A stretch of 64,000 nt of DNA from Candidatus Binatia bacterium (GTDB taxonomy: Bacteria; Desulfobacterota; Binatia; HRBIN30; BPIQ01), in the NCBI GenBank assembly GCA_026004195.1, contig BPIQ01000002.1, positions 310,001-374,000 of the forward strand. The letters are read 5' to 3'. Made by a program: the position numbers and the translations under genes. Below the pieces are notes generated by a model, which saw only the letters and a program-made list of their open reading frames with translations, did no database searches and had not been told where the DNA came from. Every line of letters begins with the position of its first letter. The stretch's first letter is position 1. Positions 35,201 through 44,273 of the stretch are shown piece after piece.

Positions 35201-36907
35201 TTAGCCCGCAACCGGCCGGACCGCCTTGAGGCGAAACCGGACCCCTCCGCTCCAGTCGTCCCTCTCGGGAACCCCGAGAACGTCGACCGTCGAGCCCGAT
35301 TCCAGCTCCCCGAGCTCGGCCATCCCGAAACCGATGGCCGAAAGCGCGTGCTCGCCTTGCCGGAGAAAGAGGCGGAGATGGTTGGAGCCCACCACCCGCC
35401 GCGACACGACTTCCGCCCCGCGCAGGAGAAAGACCGGCTCGGGGTTGCCCGGGCCGAAGGGCTCGAGCTGTTCGAGGTCTTCGACGAGAGCCGACGCTAC
35501 CTCCTCGGCTCGAAGCTCGTCGTCGACGAGCGTTCGCGGAACGAAGTCCTCGGGGCTCGTCGCCTCGCGGACGGCTTTCTCGAACCTCTCGCCGAACTCC
35601 TCGAGCTTCTCCGGGCGGATCGAAAGTCCTGCCGCCATCTTGTGACCGCCGAATCCTTCGAGGAGGGAAGCGCACTTGCGCAGCGCTGCGTAGACGTCGA
35701 CGGCCGGGATGCTGCGACAGGAACCGCGGCCGAGCCCCCTCGCCGCGTCGATGCCTACGAGCACCGTGGGCCGGTAGAAGCGATCGACGAGCCTCGAAGC
35801 CACGATACCGACGACACCCGGGTGCCAGTCAGGAGAGCCGAGAACGATCGTCCGTCTCTCCCTCGGGTCCCGCGCCTCGAGCATGGCGAGCGCTTCCGTC
35901 AAGATCTCGTCCTCGATGCGTTGTCTCGCTCGGTTTTCCTCGTCGAGAGCCCGGGCGAGTTCCCGCGCCCTCTCGGCGTCGGGGGTCACGAGAAGCTCGA
36001 CGCCTCTCGTCGCGTCGGCAAGCCTTCCCCCTGCGTTCAGACGAGGCGCGAGCCGGAAACCGACGACGCCCGTGTTCACGGAAGAAACGCCGCTCACGTC
36101 CTTCAGCGCCGCAAGGCCGGGGCGGAGGCTTTTCTCGATCTCCCGGAGCCCGTAGCGCACGAGCACACGGTTCTCCTCGACCATCGGCACGATGTCCGCC
36201 ACCGTTCCGAGCGTCACGAGGTCCAGGAACCGGCGGAGGTCGGGGAGGGGACTCCACCCGAGCTCGCGGAGCCGCATCCGAACGCCCAGGGCGAGGTAGA
36301 ACGCGACGCCGGCTCCGCAAAGCCCGGAGAACGGAAACCCGGCGTCGGGCTCCACGGGGTTGAGGACGGCCAGCGCCGGAAGCCGCGTCTCGGAAACCTG
36401 GTGGTGGTCGCAAACGATGACGTCCATGCCTGCCTCCGCGGCGAAGGCGATTTCCCGGTGGGAAGCCCCCCCGCAGTCGACCGTGACGACGAGGCGCACG
36501 CCCTCCGCGGCCAGCGCGCGGAGGCCGCGTTCGCTGAGGCCGTAGCCTTCGCGGAGCCTGTGGGGAATGTAGAGCGCGGGGTCGTGGCCGAGAGCTCGGA
36601 GGAATCCCACGAGAATGGCACTCCCCGCGATCCCGTCGACGTCGTAGTCGCCGAACACCCCGATCCTCTCGCCCGACGTGAGCGCGCGTACGACGCGATC
36701 GGCGGCGCGCTCCATGTCCCGGAAGAGCATGGGAGAACGAAGCTGGGTAGAAAGCTTGGCTTCGAGGAAGGCGGAGGCCTTCTCGGGGGTGTCGTGACCG
36801 CGGCCGACCAGAAGCCTCGCGAGTTTCGGCCGCACACCCAGCTCGCGGCAGAGGACCTCTTCTTTCGTCGGATTCCCCCTCCGCACCACCCAACGCGCCG
36901 CCCTCAT
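35201..36907 (-). CDS. recJ: Single-stranded-DNA-specific exonuclease
   Basis: RecJ is a 5'-3' single-strand exonuclease in recombination repair. The 568-residue protein has the DHH-family motifs GVFGDYDVDGIAGSAILVGF (II), VTVDCG and SHREIAFAAEAGMDVIVCDHH (III), VLNPVEPDAGFPFSGLCGAG (IV), the DHHA1 motif GGHKMAAGLSIR and the C-terminal OB-fold. Everything expected is present. It is the last gene of the queA-tgt-yajC-secD-secF-recJ run, 13 bp after secF. Confidence 0.95.
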   Translation of the reverse strand: MRAARWVVRRGNPTKEEVLCRELGVRPKLARLLVGRGHDTPEKASAFLEAKLSTQLRSPMLFRDMERAADRVVRALTSGERIGVFGDYDVDGIAGSAILVGFLRALGHDPALYIPHRLREGYGLSERGLRALAAEGVRLVVTVDCGGASHREIAFAAEAGMDVIVCDHHQVSETRLPALAVLNPVEPDAGFPFSGLCGAGVAFYLALGVRMRLRELGWSPLPDLRRFLDLVTLGTVADIVPMVEENRVLVRYGLREIEKSLRPGLAALKDVSGVSSVNTGVVGFRLAPRLNAGGRLADATRGVELLVTPDAERARELARALDEENRARQRIEDEILTEALAMLEARDPRERRTIVLGSPDWHPGVVGIVASRLVDRFYRPTVLVGIDAARGLGRGSCRSIPAVDVYAALRKCASLLEGFGGHKMAAGLSIRPEKLEEFGERFEKAVREATSPEDFVPRTLVDDELRAEEVASALVEDLEQLEPFGPGNPEPVFLLRGAEVVSRRVVGSNHLRLFLRQGEHALSAIGFGMAELGELESGSTVDVLGVPERDDWSGGVRFRLKAVRPVAG

Positions 36908-36920
36908 GGAACCCTTCTCT

Positions 36921-37823
36921 CTATCTCCGTCCGCGAACCGTGCGCTCCAAAGCTAGCACGACAGGGCTCGCCACGTAAACCGAGGAGTACGTGCCGACGA
37001 TCACGCCGACGAGAAGCGTGAACGCGAACGGGTGAATCACGTTACCCCCCAGGAGGAAGAGCGCGAGCACGACGAAGAGCGTCGTCCCGCTCGTGAGCAC
37101 CGTGCGGCTCAGCGTCTCGTTGACGCTCCGGTTGATCAGGTCCCGCAGGGGCTCGCGCCGGCTCTTGCGCCGGTTCTCCCGGATGCGGTCGGAAACCACG
37201 ACGGTGTCGTTGACGGAATAACCCACGACGGTGAGCAGCGCCGCCACGACCGGAAGGTCGAGCTCGTACCGGAAAAGGGAAAGCGCTCCGAGCGTGATGA
37301 CGACGTCGTGAACGAGGGCGGCGGCGGCGCCGAGGCCGAAGCGGGGCTCGAAGCGCGCCGCGATGTAGCCTCCCATGAGAAGGGTCGCGAAAGCGACGAG
37401 CAGGACCGCCCGGCGCCGCAACTCGGCACCCACCCGCGGCCCCACGATTTCGGTCCGAAGAATCTCGAACGAACCCTCCCCGAAGTGCTCCTCGAGAGCT
37501 TTTCGCACCTCGGCGCTCGCTTCGATCGTCTGCTCGGCTTCGAGCGGCATGCGTACGAGGAACTCCCGCTTCTCGCCCCCGAAGTCCTGGATGGAGGCTC
37601 CCGCTCTTTCGATCTTGGCGAGGGCGGAGCGTACCTCGGCCACTTCCCTGGGCTCGGAGAACCTCAGGTGCAGGAGAAGCCCTCCGGCGAAGTCGATGCC
37701 GTAGTTCGGCCCGCGCACCACGAGCGAGCCGATCCCGAGCGCGGCCACGACGATCGAAAGCACCATGGCCCAGCGCGACCATCGCAGAAAATCGATGTTC
37801 AGGTTCGGGGGGACGAGTTCCAT
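36921..37823 (-). CDS. secF: Protein translocase subunit SecF
   Basis: SecF with SecD assists Sec-dependent secretion using the proton-motive force. The 300-residue protein has six membrane segments, the N-terminal GPNYGIDFAGGLLLHLRFSE, a periplasmic domain (about 60-125), RVGAELRRRAVLLVAFATLL and the conserved VVGYSVNDTVVVSDRIRENR then NRSVNETLSRTVLTSGTTLF. ATG 37823 follows secD by 4 bp. It is complete. Confidence 0.96.
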   Translation of the reverse strand: MELVPPNLNIDFLRWSRWAMVLSIVVAALGIGSLVVRGPNYGIDFAGGLLLHLRFSEPREVAEVRSALAKIERAGASIQDFGGEKREFLVRMPLEAEQTIEASAEVRKALEEHFGEGSFEILRTEIVGPRVGAELRRRAVLLVAFATLLMGGYIAARFEPRFGLGAAAALVHDVVITLGALSLFRYELDLPVVAALLTVVGYSVNDTVVVSDRIRENRRKSRREPLRDLINRSVNETLSRTVLTSGTTLFVVLALFLLGGNVIHPFAFTLLVGVIVGTYSSVYVASPVVLALERTVRGRR

Positions 37824-37827
37824 CGTC

Positions 37828-39441
37828 TCAAATGCTCACGGTCTGGAGCCGGCGGTAGGCCAGCAGGTAGTCGTAGACGGTCCGGGTGCCGACCACGGCG
37901 GTGAAAACCGAGCTCACGATGCCGATGCAAAGCGTGACCGCGAAGCCCCGGATCGGCCCCGAGCCGAACTGGAAGAGGATGAGGCCCGAAAGGAACGTCG
38001 TGATGTTGCTGTCGAGGATGGCCGGGAGCGCTCGCTCGTAGCCCGCATCGAGGGCGGCCCGGGCGGTCTTTCCGAGGCGGATCTCTTCGCGGATTCGCTC
38101 GTTGATGAGCACGTTGGCATCCACGGCCATCCCGAGCGTCAGCACGATGCCCGCGATGCCGGGCAGGGTCAGAGTCGAGCCGAGCGCCGACATGGCCGCC
38201 AGGAGGAAAAAGACGTTCAGGACGAGCGCCATGTCCGCGAGAAACCCGGCGAAACGGTAGTAGACGATCATGAACGCCATCACCAAGAGGCCGCCTACGA
38301 GAAACGACCGGAAGCCACGCCGGATGGAGTCGCGCCCAAGCGTGGGCCCCACCGTTCGCTCCTCCGCGATGTAGACCGGGGCGGGCAGCGCACCGGCCCG
38401 CAGCACGATGGCGAGGTCCCGGGCTTCCTTGATGTCGAAGGCTCCGCTGATGTTGGCACGGCCTCCGCTGATCCGCTCCTTGATCACGGGTGCCGAGTAC
38501 ACCGTGCCGTCGAGGACGATCGCGAGCCGCCGCCCCACGTTCGCGGCCGTGATCTCGTCGAAAATCCGCGCTCCTCTCCCGTCGAGCTCGAGGTCGACCG
38601 ACGGCCCCTCGAGCTGGCTCCGGGGCCGTACTCGGGCGTCGGTCACGACGTCGCCGGTCATGAGCGTTTTTTTCTCGAGGAGGTACGGGATGCGGTCGAT
38701 CGTACCGGTGATCTCGTTCCGGACGGGGCCGTAGAGGATTTCCCGGTCGGGCGGCAGGGGCTTTTTCCCCTCGATGTACTCCCTGCCTGCCGGCGTGTCG
38801 TACTCCGGAGCCACGAGCTTGAACTCGAGGACGGCCGTCCTTCCGATGAGCGCCTTGGCCCGCTCCGGGTCCTGGATACCCGGGAGCTGGATCAAAATGT
38901 CCTGGTCTCCCTGCCTCTGGATGATGGGCTCGGTCACCCCGAACTGGTCCACGCGGTTTCGGATCGTCTCGAGCGACTGCTCGACGGCGAACTCCCGGAG
39001 CCGCCGTTCCTCCCCTTCGAGAAGGGCCAGGTGGTAGACGGGGCGGCCGTCGCGCGCACTCGAGTCCTGCACCCGAAGAGACGGAAAGCGCTCCCGGAGG
39101 AGCTGCTCGAACGAGGTGCGCTTCTCGGCTGTGGCGAGCGTGACCGAAATCCGCTCGTCCGTGCGCCCGACGTCGAGATACCCGATGCCGGCGTCGTCGA
39201 GTTCTTTTTTCACTTCTTCCGCCGTGCGATCGAGCGAAAGCTCGATGGCCTTGTCCACGTCGACGGAGAGCACGAGGTGCGTCCCGCCCTGGAGGTCGAG
39301 ACCCAAACGGAGCTGACGTGACGGAAGGAAAGCCGCCCACCACTCCGGGACGCCGCCGAAGAGCGTCGGCACCAGGAAGAAAAATCCGAGGACGACGAGA
39401 CCCAGGATCAAGAGCGCGCGGTAGCGGACACTTGCTTTCAC
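37828..39441 (-). CDS. secD: Protein translocase subunit SecD
   Basis: SecD acts with SecF and YajC. The 537-residue protein has a first membrane helix, RLGLDLQGGTHLVLSVDVDK, the large periplasmic P1 domain, AVEQSLETIRNRVDQFGVTE, GRRLAIVLDGTVYSAPVIKE and the C-terminal six-helix domain with GMAVDANVLINERIREEIRL and DSNITTFLSGLILFQFGSG. GTG 39441 overlaps the yajC stop (GTGA) and replaces longer upstream frames, which are only yajC shadows. It is complete. Confidence 0.96.
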   Translation of the reverse strand: MKASVRYRALLILGLVVLGFFFLVPTLFGGVPEWWAAFLPSRQLRLGLDLQGGTHLVLSVDVDKAIELSLDRTAEEVKKELDDAGIGYLDVGRTDERISVTLATAEKRTSFEQLLRERFPSLRVQDSSARDGRPVYHLALLEGEERRLREFAVEQSLETIRNRVDQFGVTEPIIQRQGDQDILIQLPGIQDPERAKALIGRTAVLEFKLVAPEYDTPAGREYIEGKKPLPPDREILYGPVRNEITGTIDRIPYLLEKKTLMTGDVVTDARVRPRSQLEGPSVDLELDGRGARIFDEITAANVGRRLAIVLDGTVYSAPVIKERISGGRANISGAFDIKEARDLAIVLRAGALPAPVYIAEERTVGPTLGRDSIRRGFRSFLVGGLLVMAFMIVYYRFAGFLADMALVLNVFFLLAAMSALGSTLTLPGIAGIVLTLGMAVDANVLINERIREEIRLGKTARAALDAGYERALPAILDSNITTFLSGLILFQFGSGPIRGFAVTLCIGIVSSVFTAVVGTRTVYDYLLAYRRLQTVSI

Positions 39442-39770
39442 TTGGCCTTTTCCTTTTTCCCGTTCTCTTTTTTCGCGAGCGAGGCGATCTGGTCTCTCTG
39501 GACTCGCACGTGGACCTTCGGGGCGACTTCCAGGGTGACGACCCGGTCGTCGAGGGCCACGATCGTGCCGTAGAGCCCGCCTGCCGTCACGACCTCGTCG
39601 TTTTTCTTGAGATTCTGGATCATCCGGCGGTGCTCGCGCTGCTTTTGCTGCTGGGGACGGATCAAAAGAAAGTAGAAGACGACGAAAACGAGGAGGAGCG
39701 GAAAGATCTGGACGAGAAACGAAGGGGCCGGCCCGCGCTCCGCGGCCTGGGCCCACGCCTCCGCGATCAT
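39438..39770 (-). CDS. yajC: Preprotein translocase subunit YajC
   Basis: YajC is a single-pass membrane protein bound to SecDF. The 110-residue protein has FPLLLVFVVFYFLLIRPQQQ (the membrane helix and RPQQ box), KNDEVVTAGGLYGTIVALDD and VQRDQIASL. The tail is very lysine-rich (KKENGKKEKAK). The ATG at 39770 overlaps the tgt stop (ATGA), so the four genes tgt-yajC-secD-secF are tightly coupled. Confidence 0.94.
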   Translation of the reverse strand: MIAEAWAQAAERGPAPSFLVQIFPLLLVFVVFYFLLIRPQQQKQREHRRMIQNLKKNDEVVTAGGLYGTIVALDDRVVTLEVAPKVHVRVQRDQIASLAKKENGKKEKAK

Positions 39771-40876
39771 TCCGAACCTCCCACCCCGAGCTTCGCGAGG
39801 CGATCCGAAGCCCAGCCCGAAAACCGGTCGTCCAGCAGGGCCTCGCGCATCTCGCGCACGAGACGGAAGTAGAAACTCAGGTTGTGGTAGGTCGTGAGTT
39901 GCGCTCCGAGCATCTCGCCGCTCGCGGCCAGGTGGCGGAGGTAGCCCAGGGTGAAATTCGTGCACACGTAGCAGGTGCACGCGGGGTCGAGCGGCCCCGG
40001 GTCGCGAGCGTACCGGGCGAGCCGCAGGTTTTTCCGGCCCTCGGACGTGAACGCCATCCCGTTGCGCGCGTTGCGCGTGGGCAGGACACAGTCGAAAAGG
40101 TCGTAGCCCATTCCCACGAAACGAATCAGGTCTTCCGGAAACCCTACCCCCATCAAGTAACGCGGACACTCGGCCGGCAGGAGTTCGGCCGTAGCGTCCG
40201 CCACCTCCCGCGTGACCGAGCCTTCCTCGCCGACGCTGAGTCCGCCCACCGCATACCCCGGAACCCCGTATCGGACAAGAGCCTCGACCGCCTCCCGCCT
40301 GAGGTCCGGGAAAAGTCCCCCCTGCACGATCCCGAAAAGAGCCTGCCCCGGACGAAGCTCCACCTCGAGGGAGCGGCGAAGCCAGTCGAGCGTACGTCGG
40401 AGCGCGGCCCGAGCTTCCCCCCTCGTCGCTCCGGCACCGAGACATTCGTCGAGAGGCATCAGGATGTCCACGCCGAGGCGTACCTGGATCCGGACCACGT
40501 CCTCGGGGCGGAGAAAGAGGCGGCTGCCGTCGAGGTGCGAGCGGAATTCCACGCCCTCGTCCGTCACCCGCCGCAGCGTCTCGAGGCTCAGGATCTGGTA
40601 GCCGCCGCTGTCCGCGAGAATCGGGCCCTCCCAGCCCATGAAGCGATGGACGCCTCCGAGCTCCTCGACGACGTCGACACCCGGACGGAGAAAGAGATGG
40701 TAGGCGTTGACCAGGAGGATCTCCGCTCCCATCTCCCGGAGATCCCGCGGCGTCACACCCTTCACCGTTCCCTGTGTCGCCACGGGCATGAAGGCCGGTG
40801 TGGCGACCGTGCCGTGAGGAGTCTCGAGGAGCCCTGCCCGCGCACGACCCGAGGTTCGCAGGACGCGGAAATCCAT
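39767..40876 (-). CDS. tgt: tRNA-guanine transglycosylase
   Basis: Tgt exchanges guanine 34 for preQ1 in queuosine tRNAs. The 369-residue protein has TPAFMPVATQGTVKGVTP, NAYHLFLRPG, ADSGGYQILSL (base-binding Asp), FGIVQGG, GGLSVGE, YLMGVGFPEDL and the catalytic FDCVLPTRNARNGMAF. The zinc site is CTCYVCTNFTLGYLRHL. SHLDGSRLFLRPEDVVRIQ is the typical insert. ATG 40876 is the family start; a longer frame upstream lacks similarity. QueA, normally adjacent, is now separated by hicAB. Confidence 0.95.
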   Translation of the reverse strand: MDFRVLRTSGRARAGLLETPHGTVATPAFMPVATQGTVKGVTPRDLREMGAEILLVNAYHLFLRPGVDVVEELGGVHRFMGWEGPILADSGGYQILSLETLRRVTDEGVEFRSHLDGSRLFLRPEDVVRIQVRLGVDILMPLDECLGAGATRGEARAALRRTLDWLRRSLEVELRPGQALFGIVQGGLFPDLRREAVEALVRYGVPGYAVGGLSVGEEGSVTREVADATAELLPAECPRYLMGVGFPEDLIRFVGMGYDLFDCVLPTRNARNGMAFTSEGRKNLRLARYARDPGPLDPACTCYVCTNFTLGYLRHLAASGEMLGAQLTTYHNLSFYFRLVREMREALLDDRFSGWASDRLAKLGVGGSE

Positions 40877-41094
40877 TGCCGGGGAAGAGAAAAGGAGGCG
40901 CTCGGGGATGTCAACCGAGAGGGATCTGGACCGGCGGCGTCCACGTGGAAGTCTCCCGGCAGCGGGGCCCCGGCCGACCACCGCCCACGGACCCGGGGAG
41001 CCGTGCAGAAAAAGCATCGTGGACTCGTCCGAGATGGAGAACCCTGGACCGGGGGATAAGATTCGCTAAAAGCGCGGCGTCAGGGAGGGATTCG

Positions 41095-41286
41095 GTGAAA
41101 GTCAGGGACTTGATCAGGCTCCTCGAGGACGACGGGTGGTATCTCGTCCGCACGAGAGGAAGCCACCGGCAGTACAAGCACCCGACAAAAAAGGGCATTG
41201 TGACCGGACCGGGCAAACTCGGGGATGACCTGGCAACCGGAACCTTGACCAGCGTTCTGAAACAGGCTCAGCTGAAAACGAGGTAG
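41095..41286 (+). CDS. hicA: HicA toxin (mRNA interferase)
   Basis: HicA toxins cleave mRNA and tmRNA. The 63-residue protein has the dsRBD-like pattern KVRDLIRLLEDDGWYLVRTR, the catalytic histidine H24 in GSHRQYKHP and GDDLATGTLTSVLKQAQL. GTG 41095 follows a GGGAGGG site. HicB starts 3 bp after its stop. The pair faces opposite to queA and tgt, so it was inserted between two genes usually in one operon. Confidence 0.9.
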   Translation: MKVRDLIRLLEDDGWYLVRTRGSHRQYKHPTKKGIVTGPGKLGDDLATGTLTSVLKQAQLKTR

Positions 41287-41289
41287 ACG

Positions 41290-41508
41290 ATGCGATACCT
41301 GATCGTCGTCGAAAAGACGGAAACGGGGTATTCGGCCTACTCTCCCGACCTTCCGGGCTGCGTCAGTACCGGGGCGACCCGCGAGGAAGTCGAGAAAAAC
41401 ATGGGCGAGGCTATCGAGTTTCACCTCGAAGGCCTCAAACAGGAGGGGTACGAAATTCCCGCTCCCAGGAGCTATTCGACGTACGTCGACGTCGCCGCTC
41501 CGCGATAG
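41290..41508 (+). CDS. hicB: HicB-family antitoxin
   Basis: The 72-residue protein has the partial RNase H-like HicB fold: YLIVVEKTETGYSAYSPDLP, GCVSTGATREEVEKNMGEAI and EFHLEGLKQEGYEIPAPR. It lacks a C-terminal DNA-binding domain, so the short form must regulate, if at all, through a dimer or through HicA. It binds and masks HicA. It is followed by about 90 bp and then the 180-bp tandem repeats. Confidence 0.9.
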   Translation: MRYLIVVEKTETGYSAYSPDLPGCVSTGATREEVEKNMGEAIEFHLEGLKQEGYEIPAPRSYSTYVDVAAPR

Positions 41509-41601
41509 AGGCCGGACGAGAGATCAGGCCGCGGCTTCCCCCGGGCCGACCGGGCCCGGCACTCGCGATGACCCGACCAGAACCAGCGTAGCTTCACCGG
41601 T

Positions 41602-41961
41602 TCCGGGTCGAGGTTTTCCACGACCTTCCCAGGCCGCTCCCCCACCTGCGCACCCCGGGCCTGTCCTACAAAACGAGCATCGCGTCCCCGTAGCTGTAGA
41701 ACCGGTACCCCCGCGCGAGTGCTTCCCGGTAGGCCGCAAGCACCCGCTCGCGCCCGGCAAAGGCGCAGACGAGCGCGAGCATCCGGGTCGAGGTTTTCCA
41801 CGACCTTCCCAGGCCGCTCCCCCACCTGCGCACCCCGGGCCTGTCCTACAAAACGAGCATCGCGTCCCCGTAGCTGTAGAACCGGTACCCCCGCGCGAGT
41901 GCTTCCCGGTAGGCCGCAAGCACCCGCTCGCGCCCGGCAAAGGCGCAGACGAGCGCGAGCA
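41602..41961. repeat. Perfect 180-bp tandem duplication of the queA 3' end
   Basis: 41602-41781 and 41782-41961 are identical by direct comparison. The period of 180 bp equals 60 codons. The second copy contains the real queA stop and about the last 38 codons of queA; the first repeats them downstream as non-coding DNA, with the surrounding intergenic sequence. Complete identity means a recent event or an assembly artefact. Confidence 0.95.
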
Positions 41962-42898
41962 GAGAGGAGCGCGGGAGGTGGAAGTTGGTGAAAAGCGCGT
42001 CGACGACGAAAAAGCGCTCGCCCGGGACGAGATAGCGCTCGGCCCAGCCTTCGCCTGCAACCACCGTCCCGTCGGGCTTCGCCCGCGACTCCAGGGCGCG
42101 ACAGGTCGTCGTACCCACGGCCACGACCCTCCTCCCTCGCCGCTTCGCTTCGTCGACGGCTCGAGCCACCTCTTCGGGGACGGAAACCCACTCGGGCTCG
42201 AGCCTGTGCCGCCGGATGTCGCGCTCGCGGATGGGAAGAAACGTACCGGGGCCCACGTGGAGAGTGAGAAAAGCCGTCCGGACGCCCGCCAGGGCGAGCT
42301 TCCGGAAAAGCTCTTCCGTGAAATGCAGTCCCGCCGTCGGAGCCGCCACGGAGCCGGGCGCCCGGGCGAAGACCGTCTGGTACCGCTCTCGGTCGTCGGG
42401 TTCGGCCGACCGCCGGATGTACGGGGGAAGCGGCACCTCGCCGTACCGCTCGAGCACGTCGCGTACGTCGAGCTCGCACCGCAAGAACACCCGCCCGCCC
42501 TCGACGCGTTCGACGCGAAGTCGGTCTTTTCCACCGAGGAGGAGCTCCTCTCCGACCCGGGCCCTCCGCAGGGGACGGGCGAGACACTCCCAGGTGCCGT
42601 CGCCCGCCGTGCGGACGAAAAGAAGCTCGACCCTAGCGCCACGCACGTTCCGGGCTCGGAGCCGCGCCGGAAGGACTCGCGTGTCGTTCAGGACGAGAAG
42701 GTCTCCGGGGCGGAGAAGGCGGGGAAGGTCCCTGACCCGAAAATGCCCGGGGGCGCCGGTACGCCCGAGGACGAGAAGCCGCGCGTGGTCCCGCCGAAAA
42801 AGGGGCCTCTGAGCGATGGAGCTCGCGGGAAGCTCGTAGTCGTAGGCCTCGAGGTCGAAAAGGTCCACCTCGTCGGCGGTACGCCGGGAACATGGCAT
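41846..42898 (-). CDS. queA: S-adenosylmethionine:tRNA ribosyltransferase-isomerase
   Basis: QueA transfers and isomerises the ribosyl group of SAM to make epoxyqueuosine in tRNA. The protein has YDYELPASSIAQRPLFRRDH, DLPRLLRPGDLLVLNDTRVL, RYGEVPLPPYIRR, YQTVFARAPGSVAAPTAGLH, FLTLHVGPGTFLPI and [20 protein letters not shown]. The start is uncertain: ATG 42898 or GTG 42865. The C-terminus [13 protein letters not shown] is normal and intact despite the tandem duplication beginning in it. Confidence 0.94.
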   Translation of the reverse strand: MPCSRRTADEVDLFDLEAYDYELPASSIAQRPLFRRDHARLLVLGRTGAPGHFRVRDLPRLLRPGDLLVLNDTRVLPARLRARNVRGARVELLFVRTAGDGTWECLARPLRRARVGEELLLGGKDRLRVERVEGGRVFLRCELDVRDVLERYGEVPLPPYIRRSAEPDDRERYQTVFARAPGSVAAPTAGLHFTEELFRKLALAGVRTAFLTLHVGPGTFLPIRERDIRRHRLEPEWVSVPEEVARAVDEAKRRGRRVVAVGTTTCRALESRAKPDGTVVAGEGWAERYLVPGERFFVVDALFTNFHLPRSSLLALVCAFAGRERVLAAYREALARGYRFYSYGDAMLVL

Positions 42899-42995
42899 GG
42901 GACACTACCCCTGTCCGAATGTTCCGGGAGGGTACCCGCGAGTCAAAGAGCGCTTCCGCTGGCGAGAAAGCCCCCGTTGGGGCAAAAGAAAGCCC

Positions 42996-44273
42996 ATGCC
43001 CGTCCGCTGGTTCGAGACGCTCGACCTCGAAGGAATCGCGGCCAAGGTCGGGACGCCTTTTTTCCTCTACCACGCCGAGACCTTGCGCGAGCGCGCCCGG
43101 CGCATCCGAAACATCGCCCCGGAACCCGGAGTCCGGGCACGCTACGCGATGAAGGCCTGCTCGCTCCACGTCGTGCTCCGGGCGCTGCGGGAGGCGGACC
43201 TCTGGATCGACGCCGTGTCCGGGAACGAGGTTCTTCGCGCCAAGGCGGCTGGCTTCCCCGCGGGCGCCGAGCCCCCCGTGATCCTCCTCACGTCGGATGT
43301 CTTCCGGGACAACTCCCTCGACGTCGTCCTTCGCGAGCGCATCCTTCCGAACGTGGGGTCGCCCGGGATGCTTTCCGAGCTCGCTCGCTCGGGTTACCGG
43401 GGTCCCGTGGGGTTCCGGGTCAACCCCGGCTTCGGACACGGGCACGTGGAGGCCTGCGACACGGGCGGGCCCAGCTCGAAGCACGGCATCTGGTACGAGG
43501 ACGCCCCACGCTGGCGACACGAAGCCGAACGGCTCGGGCTCCGGGTCACGCTGCTCCACGCCCACGTCGGCACAGGCCCCGAATTCGAGGAGTTCTACCG
43601 CAACATGCACCGGCTCGCCGACCTCTTCGAGTCGATGCTCGACGAGTTTCCCGACGTCGAAGCCGTCAACTTCGGCGGGGGCATCCCCTACCCCTACCGG
43701 CCGGGCGTGCCCGAGTTCGACCTCGCACCGTTCGGAGAGCTTCTGGCCCGGGCTCGGGCGCGCTGCAGCGAGCGGACAAAGAGAGACATTCGCGTCGAAA
43801 TCGAGCCCGGTCGTTACCTGGTCGCACCGGCCGCCGTGCTCGTCGCGCGCGTGAGGGACGTCAAAGAAACGCGCGAGAACGAAAAAGGACCCGGGCACCT
43901 CTTCACGATGGTGGACGCGGGCTTCTGCGACCTGGTCCGCCCGGCCATGTACGGGTCCTACCACCACATGACGATCCCGGGGAATCCGAATCCGCCCGAG
44001 CGGACCGCCGTGGCGGGACCGCTTTGCGAGTCGGGAGACGTCTTCACCCGCGACCTCCACGAGCTTCTCGAACCCCGGGAACTTCCGCGCCCGCGACCGG
44101 GCGACCTGCTCGTGCTCCACGACGCCGGAGCCTACGGCGAAGCCATGAGCTCGAACTACAACTCGATCGGGCGCGCGGCCCGCGTCTGGGTCGAGAACGG
44201 AGCGTCCTACCTCGCCGGGCGGCGGGAGAGCTTCGAAGACCTCGTCCGCACCGAGTGCTTCGAGCGACTCTAG
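42996..44273 (+). CDS. lysA: Diaminopimelate decarboxylase
   Basis: LysA makes lysine from meso-diaminopimelate. The 425-residue PLP barrel enzyme has the PLP lysine K53 in ARYAMKACSLHVVLRAL, GFRVNPGFGHGHVEACDTGG, LLHAHVGTGPEFEEFY, AVNFGGGIPYPY, RVEIEPGRYLVAPAAVLVAR, the CESGD motif and YGEAMSSNYNSIGRAA. The substrate could be a related amino acid, since the fold is shared with carboxynorspermidine and ornithine decarboxylases, but CESGD and the FGGGI region favour LysA. It is divergent from queA with 97 bp between them. Confidence 0.85.
   Translation: MPVRWFETLDLEGIAAKVGTPFFLYHAETLRERARRIRNIAPEPGVRARYAMKACSLHVVLRALREADLWIDAVSGNEVLRAKAAGFPAGAEPPVILLTSDVFRDNSLDVVLRERILPNVGSPGMLSELARSGYRGPVGFRVNPGFGHGHVEACDTGGPSSKHGIWYEDAPRWRHEAERLGLRVTLLHAHVGTGPEFEEFYRNMHRLADLFESMLDEFPDVEAVNFGGGIPYPYRPGVPEFDLAPFGELLARARARCSERTKRDIRVEIEPGRYLVAPAAVLVARVRDVKETRENEKGPGHLFTMVDAGFCDLVRPAMYGSYHHMTIPGNPNPPERTAVAGPLCESGDVFTRDLHELLEPRELPRPRPGDLLVLHDAGAYGEAMSSNYNSIGRAARVWVENGASYLAGRRESFEDLVRTECFERL

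Noticed and set aside
35180-35205. T-run after recJ considered as a terminator
   Set aside because: No G/C stem stands directly before the run in the transcribed direction, so it does not form an intrinsic terminator.
42899-42995. Possible riboswitch or attenuator between queA and lysA
   Set aside because: Only a short GC hairpin (GCCCCC/GGGGC) is present; no lysine or preQ1 riboswitch core is recognisable.
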